Shown here in pieces: positions 22,181 through 29,578 of a DNA stretch of 42,462 bases. Source of the DNA: a virus; the IMG/VR virus record IMGVR_UViG_3300043433_000035, positions 1 to 42,462 of that record. One strand, given 5' to 3'. Made by a program: the position numbers and the translations under genes. A model generated the notes under the pieces. That model worked only from the letters and a program-made list of their open reading frames with translations, was not told the origin of the DNA and ran no database searches. Position 1 is the stretch's first letter. Each line of letters opens with the position of its first letter.

Positions 22181-23593
22181 ATGAGACTTAATAAAGATAT
22201 TTTTATAAAACGTGCTAACGATATTCACTGTAACAAGTTTAATTATGACCTTGTGCAGTTTAAAACAGTTCATGATTTTATCACCATTCAATGCCCTATA
22301 CACGGGTGTTTTGAGCAAAAAGCATATTCACATCTGAAAGGTGTTGGGTGTAAGCAGTGTGGTCATGCTAGGAGCGCTGAAAGAAGAAAAACAACACACG
22401 ACGACTTTATAAAGAAAGCTAAAGAAATACACGGTGATAAATACGATTATTCATTTGTTAATTACACCCATTCAAACGTCCCAGTTAAAATAATTTGTAA
22501 AATTCATGGAGAGTTTGATCAAACCCCTAAATCCCACTTACGCGCTCAAGGTTGCCCCACATGTAACATGGGCGGTAGATTATCACGGGGGGAATTTATA
22601 AAAAGAGCTAAAGAAATACACGGTGGTAAATACGATTATTCACTTGTCAATTATACCCATTCAAAAGTCCCAGTTACTATAATTTGTAAAATTCACGGGG
22701 AGTTTAATCAAACCCCTGAATCACACATTAAACAACGTTCGGGTTGTCAATCATGCGGCGCAAGAATAACAGTATCAAAAGACGAAGTAGAAATTTACAA
22801 TTTTGTTAAATCATTAGTACCCACTGCGATACAGACAGACAGAAGTATAATATATCCTAAGGAATTAGATGTAGTAATACCATCGCACAAATTAGCCATA
22901 GAATTCAACGGGGTATATTGGCATAACGACTCTGTAAATAAAAATACACAACGACATCTTGAAAAACGTTTACAATGTGAAAAAGAAGGTTACAGGTTGA
23001 TAAGTATTCGTTCAGACATTTGGAAAGAAAGGCAACCACAAATAAAATCAATTATAAAAAATGCATTACAAAAAAATAAAAAAAGAATATTTGCCCGAAA
23101 GTGTACAATTGGGGAAATAAGTCATGCAATTGCTCAACCCTTTCTGGATTTAAATCATGTACAAGGTTCCAGACCAGCTTCCCAATATTGGGGAATGTTT
23201 CATCTTGATGAATTGGTGGCTATAATGAGTGTTACCCATAAGCAAAACTTAAACGGTTGGGAACTTGTACGATTTGCAACATCTTGTAATGTAGTCGGTG
23301 GGTTAAGTAAAATGTGGAAATATATAACCACAGTGAATAATATAAATAAAGCCATCTCTTATGTAGATAGAGACTTGTTCACAGGTGAGAGTTACAAAAA
23401 CGCTGGGTTTATTTATGAGTCAACAACTGTAGGGTTTCGCGTCGTGGTTGGTAAAACTACAGAATCTCGTCAAAAATGGAATAAAGCTCCGGATGGACTT
23501 ACACAGTCTGAGTGGTATAATCGCGAGGGTGTGTCAAGAATATACGACTCGGGTCAAGATAAAATTGTATGGCATAATCAACATAACAGGTGA
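22181..23593 (+). CDS. Free-standing homing endonuclease (Hef/Vsr-like, PD-(D/E)XK type)
   Basis: This 470-residue protein is likely a mobile DNA endonuclease that spreads itself between phages. Three tandem modules with the pattern FIKRAKEIHG-KYDYSLVNY, an IKIICKIHGEF-like strand and a C-x2-C pair start near residues 8, 75 and 138; these are probable zinc-binding DNA-recognition repeats. A nuclease domain follows: ELDVVIPSHKLAIEFNGVYW with D230 and E241, then H248. A C-terminal region shows CTIGEISHAIAQPFLDLNHV. It sits alone between a terminator and the next head gene, with a different feel from its neighbours. Confidence 0.88.
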   Translation: MRLNKDIFIKRANDIHCNKFNYDLVQFKTVHDFITIQCPIHGCFEQKAYSHLKGVGCKQCGHARSAERRKTTHDDFIKKAKEIHGDKYDYSFVNYTHSNVPVKIICKIHGEFDQTPKSHLRAQGCPTCNMGGRLSRGEFIKRAKEIHGGKYDYSLVNYTHSKVPVTIICKIHGEFNQTPESHIKQRSGCQSCGARITVSKDEVEIYNFVKSLVPTAIQTDRSIIYPKELDVVIPSHKLAIEFNGVYWHNDSVNKNTQRHLEKRLQCEKEGYRLISIRSDIWKERQPQIKSIIKNALQKNKKRIFARKCTIGEISHAIAQPFLDLNHVQGSRPASQYWGMFHLDELVAIMSVTHKQNLNGWELVRFATSCNVVGGLSKMWKYITTVNNINKAISYVDRDLFTGESYKNAGFIYESTTVGFRVVVGKTTESRQKWNKAPDGLTQSEWYNREGVSRIYDSGQDKIVWHNQHNR

Positions 23594-23598
23594 GAAAA

Positions 23599-23910
23599 AT
23601 GACAGTAATTAAATGTGGCGCAAATACTGCGCGTAAAATTGTTATTAATATCGGTGACAAAGACGAAACACACTATGCATTATTACCCGGCGGTGTAGAT
23701 GCGCCGGAAATTGAAGTACCGGCGAGTGTGCTAGATATCGAGTTTGTGAAAAATTTGATCAATAGTGGTGATATTGTGGTTGTCAAGAATGAACCGACAA
23801 GTGACAACATTGAAAACTTACGCAATCAATGTAAGTTGTTGGGTATAAAGTACGAAAAAAATTGGACTGAGAGTAAACTCCAAGAAGCTATCAACAAATT
23901 TACCGAGTAA
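23599..23910 (+). CDS. Head accessory protein with HeH/LEM-like C-terminus
   Basis: This 103-residue protein begins MTVIKCGANTARK after AGGTGAG. An N-terminal beta-rich domain (IVINIGDKDETHYALLPGG) is followed by a helix-extended-helix segment (NLRNQCKLLGIKY ... TESKLQEAINKF) like the HeH/LEM domain of phage proteins. It probably acts in head completion or connector assembly. The endonuclease stop overlaps the upstream GTG at 23590. Confidence 0.7.
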   Translation: MTVIKCGANTARKIVINIGDKDETHYALLPGGVDAPEIEVPASVLDIEFVKNLINSGDIVVVKNEPTSDNIENLRNQCKLLGIKYEKNWTESKLQEAINKFTE

Positions 23911-23913
23911 AAT

Positions 23914-23940
23914 GCCGCCCCGTTAAGGGGCGTTTTCTTT
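23914..23940 (+). terminator. Intrinsic terminator
   Basis: CGCCCC-gttaa-GGGGCG is followed by TTTTCTTTT. It closes the 23599-23910 transcript and overlaps the end of the convergent small gene. Confidence 0.8.
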
Positions 23941-24081
23941 TCTCTGTCGCACCATTTTACGCTGTCTACACCTTGCTCTACACACTTTTTGTTTGCTGCT
24001 TGTTTTTGTGTACCACTCCCCGCATTCCGGACACCTGTATTGTAACGTCCCACATGACGTACAACGACGTCTGTCAGTCAT
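23923..24081 (-). CDS. Small basic zinc-ribbon protein
   Basis: This 52-residue protein begins MTDRRRCTSCG after GAGGGA. CTSC and CPEC form a zinc ribbon (C7/C10 and C17/C20), followed by further cysteines and a strongly basic tail (RCRQRKMVRQRK). It looks like a nucleic-acid binder. A longer reading from 24117 has no ribosome site. It is convergent with the head genes. Confidence 0.65.
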   Translation of the reverse strand: MTDRRRCTSCGTLQYRCPECGEWYTKTSSKQKVCRARCRQRKMVRQRKENAP

Positions 24082-24200
24082 AGTTCCCTCTCTCTGTATA
24101 TCTAACGCTGGCAGCATTGTACCATCATGAAGATTGTACAGCGCACTGAGGATTTACATAAATGCTTCCTGATATGAATAGATCAATCGAGGGTAATAAA

Positions 24201-24647
24201 ATGGCTGAAGGTATCAATATCGAACATCACGACCACGACTACCATCCGAAAGGTTACGGGTATCGTCACGACGGTGCTGTAATGGGTTTCGGTTGGGGAA
24301 TTGTGGCATTTATTGCTTTTTTAGTTGTGATTTGGGCTGTGTGGTCTAACCATAATCGTTGCAGCGACCAGCATTTGGTCAATGTGCGTGCATTGGATCA
24401 GGTCGGTTATCAAGCCGGCTACGTTCAGAAACAGCTTAACGATATGCAATATACGCTAAATAACCAGTGCAACAAAGATGACTATCGTTATGATGAAAAT
24501 CTGCGTTTCGGTAACCCTGTAGGCAATCACACCCAAACAGCGTGTTATGCTCGTAAAGGATACGGTTACGGTCAGGGAAGTGTAATCAATGGTTCTCCGA
24601 TTAACGAATCGCATACCTTTGCCTCAGAAAATAGTGCATTCGGTTAA
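24201..24647 (+). CDS. Membrane-anchored protein of the head/lysis-accessory region
   Basis: This 148-residue protein begins MAEGINIEHHDHDYH after GAGGG. The N-terminus is rich in His and Gly. One transmembrane helix follows (WGIVAFIAFLVVIWAVW, about 36-52), then a soluble part with four cysteines and a GYGYGQG segment. No family was recognised. It lies within head genes and may be a virion or host-membrane protein. Confidence 0.7.
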   Translation: MAEGINIEHHDHDYHPKGYGYRHDGAVMGFGWGIVAFIAFLVVIWAVWSNHNRCSDQHLVNVRALDQVGYQAGYVQKQLNDMQYTLNNQCNKDDYRYDENLRFGNPVGNHTQTACYARKGYGYGQGSVINGSPINESHTFASENSAFG

Positions 24648-24666
24648 TCAATCTGGGGAATTAAAT

Positions 24667-25098
24667 ATGATTCATATCGATAACGAATGTCACAAAAATA
24701 GTTGTGATGATGAAGTTGCAAAAACAACAGTCCATTTAGAAAGTGATTGTCGTCATGAGCGAGAATGCAAACCTAAAAGGCATGGTGAATTTGAATTTGA
24801 AGAAGCATTTGTTCGACCTGCTGTAGTTGCTGTAGATAACGGTACGACTATTATCCAAGTCAAACCGTGCACCACTACTGTCCAATTACTTAATAACCCT
24901 GCATTGTTGAAAACTTATTTCATTGATGTGCGCCCATTAGGTAAACATGACAAAGGGAATGTTGTGATCACTTCTTTAGGTGGTATTACATTAACCTCAT
25001 TCAGCGGTACTTATGGTACTACAGGTGTCGAGCTGAATGGTATTGCTGCTTATCTATCTCTATCTTGGGATGGTAACGCATGGGTACCCGCAGTTTAA
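24667..25098 (+). CDS. Probable head decoration or fibre protein
   Basis: This 143-residue protein begins MIHIDNECHKNSCDDE after GGGGA. The first 50 residues are charged and Cys/His-rich. The rest is a beta-rich domain (TTIIQVKPCTTTVQLL ... VVITSLGGITLTSFSG ... YLSLSWDGNAWVP) that looks like a small jelly-roll or fibre knob. Assignment as decoration protein rests on position and composition. A terminator follows. Confidence 0.55.
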   Translation: MIHIDNECHKNSCDDEVAKTTVHLESDCRHERECKPKRHGEFEFEEAFVRPAVVAVDNGTTIIQVKPCTTTVQLLNNPALLKTYFIDVRPLGKHDKGNVVITSLGGITLTSFSGTYGTTGVELNGIAAYLSLSWDGNAWVPAV

Positions 25099-25106
25099 CA
25101 CCACAG

Positions 25107-25130
25107 AGGGGCGTTCTGCGCCCCTATTTC
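25107..25130 (+). terminator. Intrinsic terminator
   Basis: AGGGGCG-ttctg-CGCCCCT is followed by ATTTCATT. It lies 8 nt after the stop at 25098. Confidence 0.7.
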
Positions 25131-25196
25131 ATTGATTCGATTGTTTGTTTGAAGTTTATTTATTTAGTTATCAATTCAACCGATGAGGTTTATAAT

Positions 25197-25724
25197 ATGT
25201 CATTTTTAACTCTGAGCGGCTTGAAAAAAGCTCTTCAATATATTCAAGATAATAGTAGAACTATTAAGTATCACCCCTTTGAACCTTTAAAAGGTATGAT
25301 TGTCATACCCAAAAACATACCCGACGACGAACAATATCATTTATTTTTAATTCAAAAATTTGAGCCGCGTTTAATTGATAAGTTCAGTAACGAATTAACA
25401 TTACTATCAATAAACGGACAAGAGTTTTTAGATATTTTATCAGACGATAAATATATTGAAATTCTCAAACATCAAATTAGAAAATTAGGATATTCTGAAC
25501 CGTCCGACCGTCAAATATATAAACTTCTCAGGCAACAGATGGGGGATTATTCAACTCCAGTCACCAATCCTGTCAGTGAAATTATAGCTTTAATGGGTTC
25601 GTTAACACCAGAGATTGATATAACCCCAAAATGGTCAGTTGAGCAAGAATCAGAAATAGAATTACCTTCGCCACCACCAGAGGAGCCTGCTACAATTGAA
25701 ACCCCGAAAAAAAAGAAGGGGTAA
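25197..25724 (+). CDS. Hypothetical head/connector-region protein
   Basis: This 175-residue protein begins MSFLTLSGLKKALQYIQDN after GATGAGG. It has a mixed N-terminal domain, a helical middle (LKHQIRKLGYSEPSDRQIYKLLRQQ) and a proline-rich, then lysine-rich end (PSPPPEEPATIETPKKKKG). No family was recognised. The reading upstream to 25080 runs through the terminator and is rejected. Confidence 0.7.
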   Translation: MSFLTLSGLKKALQYIQDNSRTIKYHPFEPLKGMIVIPKNIPDDEQYHLFLIQKFEPRLIDKFSNELTLLSINGQEFLDILSDDKYIEILKHQIRKLGYSEPSDRQIYKLLRQQMGDYSTPVTNPVSEIIALMGSLTPEIDITPKWSVEQESEIELPSPPPEEPATIETPKKKKG

Positions 25725-25727
25725 AGT

Positions 25728-26147
25728 ATGCTAAATCCTAAACAAATGTCACATATTACCAAGGCCGCCCAATCTGGGGCGGCACTATCATTTGACCCGT
25801 GGGAAAAAAACCAAGGCGTGATTACACTGCGTAAAATCCATGCACGTACAAAGATGGGTGAGGCTCGCAGACTTGATGCCGCCAGATTGCAAATGCCGTA
25901 TATAAAAGCACTATGGGAACAGATGAACGGTGGTTTAACGGGTATGGCATTACCGAAACCAATGAAAACATTTATGAATAATATGTTTGAGCGAGTTAAA
26001 AATGACCGCGACTATGCCCGACTAGTTTATAATATTTTCCCATTGATTGCAGATCGGTATGGTGCAGGGACTCAATCAAATGGAAAACCTCGTTTATCTT
26101 TTGTACGTATGAAGGATGACCCTGATTGTGCACGGTTGCGCCGATGA
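25728..26147 (+). CDS. Hypothetical basic structural-region protein
   Basis: This 139-residue protein begins MLNPKQMSHITKAAQSG, with AAGGGG upstream. It is basic and largely helical (KTFMNNMFERVKNDRDYARLVYNIF). Its stop overlaps the next start (ATGA), and its gene lies between head and connector genes. No family was recognised; a head-interior or neck role is possible. Confidence 0.7.
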   Translation: MLNPKQMSHITKAAQSGAALSFDPWEKNQGVITLRKIHARTKMGEARRLDAARLQMPYIKALWEQMNGGLTGMALPKPMKTFMNNMFERVKNDRDYARLVYNIFPLIADRYGAGTQSNGKPRLSFVRMKDDPDCARLRR

Positions 26148-26347
26148 ATATACCGAAAATTTTAGCCAGTGAGGAGTTGACAATACTAAAAGGGATTTTT
26201 AAAGACTATTTGGCGCCGTATATTCAACGTAAATTATCCAACGCAATGGAGCCTGTTAATATGACAAAAGAAGAAGCGGCACAAAAAGCTAAAGAGGATT
26301 TCCCACCTGCACAGGGTGATGATTTTAACGCTGATGAATTTAAATAA
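26144..26347 (+). CDS. Small acidic hypothetical protein
   Basis: This 67-residue protein starts in an ATGA overlap with the previous gene and is rich in Glu, Ala and Lys (MTKEEAAQKAKEDFPPAQGDD). No family was recognised. A bidirectional terminator directly follows. Confidence 0.65.
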   Translation: MNIPKILASEELTILKGIFKDYLAPYIQRKLSNAMEPVNMTKEEAAQKAKEDFPPAQGDDFNADEFK

Positions 26348-26376
26348 ATAAGGGGCATTAGCCCCTTATTTATTTT
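26346..26376. terminator. Bidirectional intrinsic terminator between convergent genes
   Basis: An 11-bp stem, AAATAAGGGGC-atta-GCCCCTTATTT, with T-rich flanks on both strands, ends the 26144-26347 gene and the minus-strand 26378-26572 gene. Confidence 0.8.
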
Positions 26377-26377
26377 A

Positions 26378-26572
26378 TCATGTTAGCCGCATAATACGGT
26401 AATAATAATTCAATCCTGTATTTTCACATTCATAAATAAACCAATCATAACAGTTAAATTTAGGTTGTTGTTTTATAAATTCTTCGGCTCGTTCTCTAGT
26501 TCTAAAAATTACCATTCTGTCATATGGTTCGTGGTCTGGCGCACCTTCAACTATAAATACAGTTTCACTCAT
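26378..26572 (-). CDS. Small hypothetical accessory protein
   Basis: This 64-residue protein begins MSETVFIVEGAPDHEPYD, with GGAGGA upstream. It contains a helix with KxxPKF (ERAEEFIKQQPKFN) and an aromatic end (YDWFIYECEN). It overlaps the upstream minus-strand gene by ATGA, so the two form a two-gene operon. No family was recognised. Confidence 0.7.
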   Translation of the reverse strand: MSETVFIVEGAPDHEPYDRMVIFRTRERAEEFIKQQPKFNCYDWFIYECENTGLNYYYRIMRLT

Positions 26573-26655
26573 TTCTTATCCTCCAACATTTCTTTGATAA
26601 ACTCCGACCATGTGTTAATCTCTTTGTCAATAACTTTATTTTCTGGATGCATCAT
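26569..26655 (-). CDS. Tiny accessory protein, translationally coupled
   Basis: This 28-residue reading frame (MMHPENKVIDKEI...) ends in TGA overlapping the next start (ATGA) and contains the GGAGGA used by that gene. Its start overlaps the start of the divergent DUF4054-like gene by 2 nt. Its own ribosome site is weak. It may be a real leader or a coupling peptide. Confidence 0.5.
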   Translation of the reverse strand: MMHPENKVIDKEINTWSEFIKEMLEDKK

Positions 26656-27067
26656 GGAAATTACTCCCGATATTGTTGCAGCGTTTCGTGCCTTTTTTAA
26701 AGATTTTGCAGATCTGGATAAATGGCCTGATGACATTGTGATCACCGCTCTCTACGAAGCAGACACTGAAACAGGCGGTACCGGTTGGGGCGCTTATCAA
26801 GATATCCCTCAGAACTTTAAACGACGCGGTATGTTTTACTTTGCCGCCGCGTGGTTATCCTCCAATTTTGGCGACGGCGGTATAAGTGACGGTATATCAT
26901 CCGAAGCACGTTTAAATGTTGGCAGCAAATCGATTGGTGACGAATCCATCACCTACCGTACACCAAGTATGATGGAAGTTAACAATGACTGGCTTACATA
27001 CACTGTCTACGGTCAACAATTTTATAGACTTAGAAGACGCGCAGGAATGGGCGCACGTGTTGCTTAG
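26654..27067 (+). CDS. Head-tail connector protein (DUF4054-like)
   Basis: This 137-residue protein begins MEITPDIVAAFRAFFKDF. It matches the DUF4054 family: a helical start, then DDIVITALYEAD, RGMFYFAAAWLSS and a C-terminal QQFYRLRRRAG. It probably adapts the portal to the tail. The upstream frame from 26465 crosses accessory genes and is rejected. Confidence 0.8.
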   Translation: MEITPDIVAAFRAFFKDFADLDKWPDDIVITALYEADTETGGTGWGAYQDIPQNFKRRGMFYFAAAWLSSNFGDGGISDGISSEARLNVGSKSIGDESITYRTPSMMEVNNDWLTYTVYGQQFYRLRRRAGMGARVA

Positions 27068-27076
27068 CAAGTGATA

Positions 27077-27534
27077 TTATTTTACAAATTCGAATACTTG
27101 AACCACTCCACCGCTATATACATCTAATTTTATAGCGGTGTTAATAGCCTCTACACTAGAATAACCCATCCTCATAGCTGTAAGGGTATAATTCGAACCA
27201 GTACCGTTAGCGTCACACCCTGTAAATTGGTATATTGATCCTTGTGATTCTTTTTCAGTTTTGTAAATGTTCACAACACTCCCATCATCACAAATGCACA
27301 TTGCTGTAAAACTGGATACAGATGTATATTCGGTATTGTAATGTATACCTAAAATCATTTTATCAATTAGTTCAATTTCGGCACCAGAATATCCACAGCA
27401 GGCCATTGCTACTATATTTTTACCATTAACGTTCCACACTTTTTTATTTTCTGGCGTGAATATTTTTTACCTGATGTGGATATTATTGTGCCATTACTAT
27501 TGCTCACTAGACCATCCCATGCAATTGTGGTCAT
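27077..27534 (-). pseudogene. Proteasome-like Ntn hydrolase, reading frame split near A-tracts
   Basis: Translation starts at 27534 after GGAGGT with MTTIAWDGLV, the N-terminal pattern of phage HslV/proteasome beta-like proteins (Thr2 as nucleophile after Met removal). The first frame stops at 27412 after 40 codons. The rest of the protein continues in the -1 frame, from KIFTPENKKVWNVNGKNIVA through MACCGYSGAEIELID to AIKLDVYSGGVVQVFEFVK, ending at 27077. The frames switch near A6 at 27468-27463 or at A-AAA-AAG (27445-27439). Either one A was lost or a programmed -1 frameshift gives about 152 residues. Both parts keep family-like sequence, so decay is recent if real. Confidence 0.7.
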
Positions 27535-27686
27535 TTTACAACCTCCAAATACTCAATGTTTATAGGGATTTCAACACCACGCCAAACGCACCAATACACG
27601 TCGTTTTCTAACGAATCAACATAAAGAATATCGTTAAATTTTGGCAGTTCGTCACAATCAAAATTTGTTGTTATTTTAATTTTCAT
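27531..27686 (-). CDS. Small acidic hypothetical protein
   Basis: This 51-residue protein begins MKIKITTNFDCDELPKF. It overlaps the Ntn-hydrolase start (ATGA) and the stop of the upstream gene. Its end codes the GGAGGT site of the hydrolase. It has an aromatic core (VYWCVWRGVEIPI). No family was recognised. Being in the same operon it may be linked to the hydrolase. Confidence 0.65.
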   Translation of the reverse strand: MKIKITTNFDCDELPKFNDILYVDSLENDVYWCVWRGVEIPINIEYLEVVK

Positions 27687-27819
27687 TCCTGTAAGCCTCC
27701 CTCAAAGAAAGCATGGCAGCAAACCAATAATTTTCTGGCGATATACGCGTTAACTTACCGTAAATTGCCAACCCTGCTAAGTATTGTGCTTCTTCAAATG
27801 CTTTTTTTTCTATTTTCAC
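27676..27819 (-). CDS. Small hypothetical protein, first gene of the hydrolase operon
   Basis: This 47-residue protein starts at GTG 27819, 8 nt after GAGGAG. The only nearby ATG runs into a stop at once. Sequence starts MKIEKKAFEEAQYLAGLAIY, helical and amphipathic. It is the first gene after the operator-containing promoter. No family was recognised. Confidence 0.6.
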   Translation of the reverse strand: MKIEKKAFEEAQYLAGLAIYGKLTRISPENYWFAAMLSLREAYRNEN

Positions 27820-27854
27820 GTTGTCATCTCCTCTCTCTTGTTTTGATGAAATTA

Positions 27855-27883
27855 ATACTACATCACATTGACAGTCTCGTCAA
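27855..27883 (-). promoter_or_regulatory. Operator-containing promoter of the Ntn-hydrolase operon
   Basis: Minus strand: TTGACG (27883-27878), 17 bp, TAGTAT (27860-27855), with operator TTGACGAGACTGTCAA. The -10 region (TAGTATTAATTT) also matches the promoters at 263 and 7092. Confidence 0.75.
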
Positions 27884-27909
27884 GTATTCATTTTACCCAA
27901 AAACACGAA

Positions 27910-28201
27910 AGTGTGGGGGTATGTATTGGGGTGCACATAACCACATGAATATAATAAGGAATTCCGGAAATTGCCCCATACCCTTACATTTCTCTCCTAT
28001 TCACGGCTACAGAGTGTCTACTCCTATATATACATATACATTCTTATTATATGTTATATATATAGGGGTAAGGGGTATATATAGTATAAGTGTAAGTAAT
28101 ATAAAACATTTTTTGATACCCCGTCTGAATACCCAGTACAAAGTACATGGGGTATACAGTATATGCTGGCGTTTCTGTCAGAACTGTGGCATTATCGCGT
28201 G
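27910..28201 (+). repeat. Duplicated intergenic element, copy 2 (before the neck genes)
   Basis: This is a diverged copy of 14100-14381. Shared blocks include ATAACCACATGA, GAATTCCGGAAAT, CTATTCACGGC, the A/T-only core, GGGGTAAGGGGTAT and the 33-bp end (28167-28199). C-rich blocks at 27972-27988 and 28116-28123 can pair with G-rich blocks at 28063-28078 and 28147-28155. GTAC-aaa-GTAC caps the second hairpin. The end directly adjoins the start codon at 28202. Confidence 0.75.
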
Positions 28202-28675
28202 ATGCTAAAATTAAAAGATTTTCAACTTGCAAAAAAAGAATTAGAACGCGAATTGAAAAAATTTCGCGGTTATAAATCCGTAACCGTGGGTATACATGAA
28301 GGTGCCGGCGATGTACCGGATGGTAATATTAATATGGCAACACTGGGGGCTGTTTTAAATTTTGGTACTGATGATGGCCATATACCCGCCCGCCCATGGT
28401 TAGAACCGGGTGTTGCGTCAGGCACAAAAGAATACTTACAAATAATTTCGAACGGTATTAAAAACGGCGAATCGCTTGAATCTGTGCTCGATACTGTGGG
28501 AATTGTGGCAACAGGGAAAGTACAAGAATTTATGACAGAGTTAAGCAGTCCTGCAAATGCCGCAAGTACTATCAAGGCGAAAGGTGCCGATAATCCGCTG
28601 ATTGACGAAGGACATTTGCGCGCATCGGTGACGTACCAAGTCACGAGTGACAAACTTGAAGAGGGTTTATCATGA
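28202..28675 (+). CDS. Neck/tail-completion protein (HK97 gp10-like)
   Basis: This 157-residue protein begins MLKLKDFQLAKKELEREL. It shows the pattern of gp10-like tail-head joining proteins: GYKSVTVGIHEGA, ATLGAVLNFGTDDGHIPARPWLEPG and PLIDEGHLRASVTYQV. There is no ribosome site before 28202. An in-frame ATG at 28163, inside the repeat element, would add MLAFLSELWHYRV and has a GGGG about 10 nt upstream, so the true start is open. Confidence 0.8.
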   Translation: MLKLKDFQLAKKELERELKKFRGYKSVTVGIHEGAGDVPDGNINMATLGAVLNFGTDDGHIPARPWLEPGVASGTKEYLQIISNGIKNGESLESVLDTVGIVATGKVQEFMTELSSPANAASTIKAKGADNPLIDEGHLRASVTYQVTSDKLEEGLS

Positions 28676-29028
28676 GTCTAGATATGCGCGGTCATGTTGA
28701 CTCGGTTTTTAAAAGTGTTACTGCTGTACACAAGACTACAGGTAGCGGTGATTATGTTAACGGTATTTGGCAATCCTCCGGCTCGACAACTCAGACGTTT
28801 ATTGCAAACTTACAGCCTGCATCCGACCGCGAAATTGACTTTTTAATTCAAGCCGGCGAGCGTGTCATTGATGTTCGCCGGCTGTATATCAATGACGGGG
28901 ATTTATCGGTTATTGATCAAAATGGTGATTGGGAATTTTTGAATCAACGCTGGAAAACGGTTAAATGCGATAACCGACCGTGGCGAAGCTACTGTAAAGT
29001 AATTGTGAGTTTATACGATGAACAATGA
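28672..29028 (+). CDS. Head-tail joining protein
   Basis: This 118-residue protein begins MSLDMRGHVDSVFKS in an ATGA overlap with the previous gene. The order connector, gp10-like, this gene, terminator, sheath is the usual neck order. It has a beta-rich body (TFIANLQPASDREIDFL; ERVIDVRRLYINDGD). Assignment is from position and general composition. Confidence 0.65.
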   Translation: MSLDMRGHVDSVFKSVTAVHKTTGSGDYVNGIWQSSGSTTQTFIANLQPASDREIDFLIQAGERVIDVRRLYINDGDLSVIDQNGDWEFLNQRWKTVKCDNRPWRSYCKVIVSLYDEQ

Positions 29029-29539
29029 ACAGTTATTTTCGATTTTAGAACCTGTCATACGTACTGTAACAGGTGTTCCTACTGTAATCCTAGCAGACCA
29101 GAATCATCCCGCACCTAAAGGTATTTACGCTACCGTACGTCCCCGCCAATCCGTTACGCAGCGAGGACAAGCCCACATCATTGCAAAAAATATCCCCGAT
29201 AATAAAGTAAGTACGGATGTACGGGCGCAAATTATAGCAACGTGTAGTATTAATTTTTATCGTGGTGACGCAATGGCTGCGGCTGAAAAATTAAAAGAAT
29301 GTAATAAACGTCCTGATGTAAGTATGATACTTTTTAAACATAAATTAGGCTGGTTATCGACAGATGCGGTTAATAATTTAACCGCCTTGCAGTCAAACAA
29401 TTGGGAACAACGCGCACAAGTCAATATAAAGCTCATGTATGAAGTTTCAAACTATGTTGAAATTAATAACATTCTTTCAGCTCAAATAATTGCAGAGAAT
29501 GAAAAAGGTACAACTTTGCAAGTAATAGATATACAGTGA
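29018..29539 (+). CDS. Tail terminator/neck protein
   Basis: This 173-residue protein begins MNNEQLFSILEPVIRTVTG. It lies just before the sheath gene, as tail terminators do. It shows the pattern of phage neck terminator proteins: a helical start, APKGIYATVRPRQS, INFYRGDAMAAAEKL and NWEQRAQVNIKLMYEVS. It overlaps the previous gene by 11 nt. Confidence 0.75.
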   Translation: MNNEQLFSILEPVIRTVTGVPTVILADQNHPAPKGIYATVRPRQSVTQRGQAHIIAKNIPDNKVSTDVRAQIIATCSINFYRGDAMAAAEKLKECNKRPDVSMILFKHKLGWLSTDAVNNLTALQSNNWEQRAQVNIKLMYEVSNYVEINNILSAQIIAENEKGTTLQVIDIQ

Positions 29540-29578
29540 TATACTGTTACTGATTGCAATCATACAGGAATTAAAATT

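Noticed and set aside
27765-28202. Plus-strand frame of 145 codons across the promoter and repeat element
   Set aside because: It runs through an opposing operon, its promoter and an A/T-only core, and has no ribosome site. The zinc-ribbon-like end is noted as a finding only.
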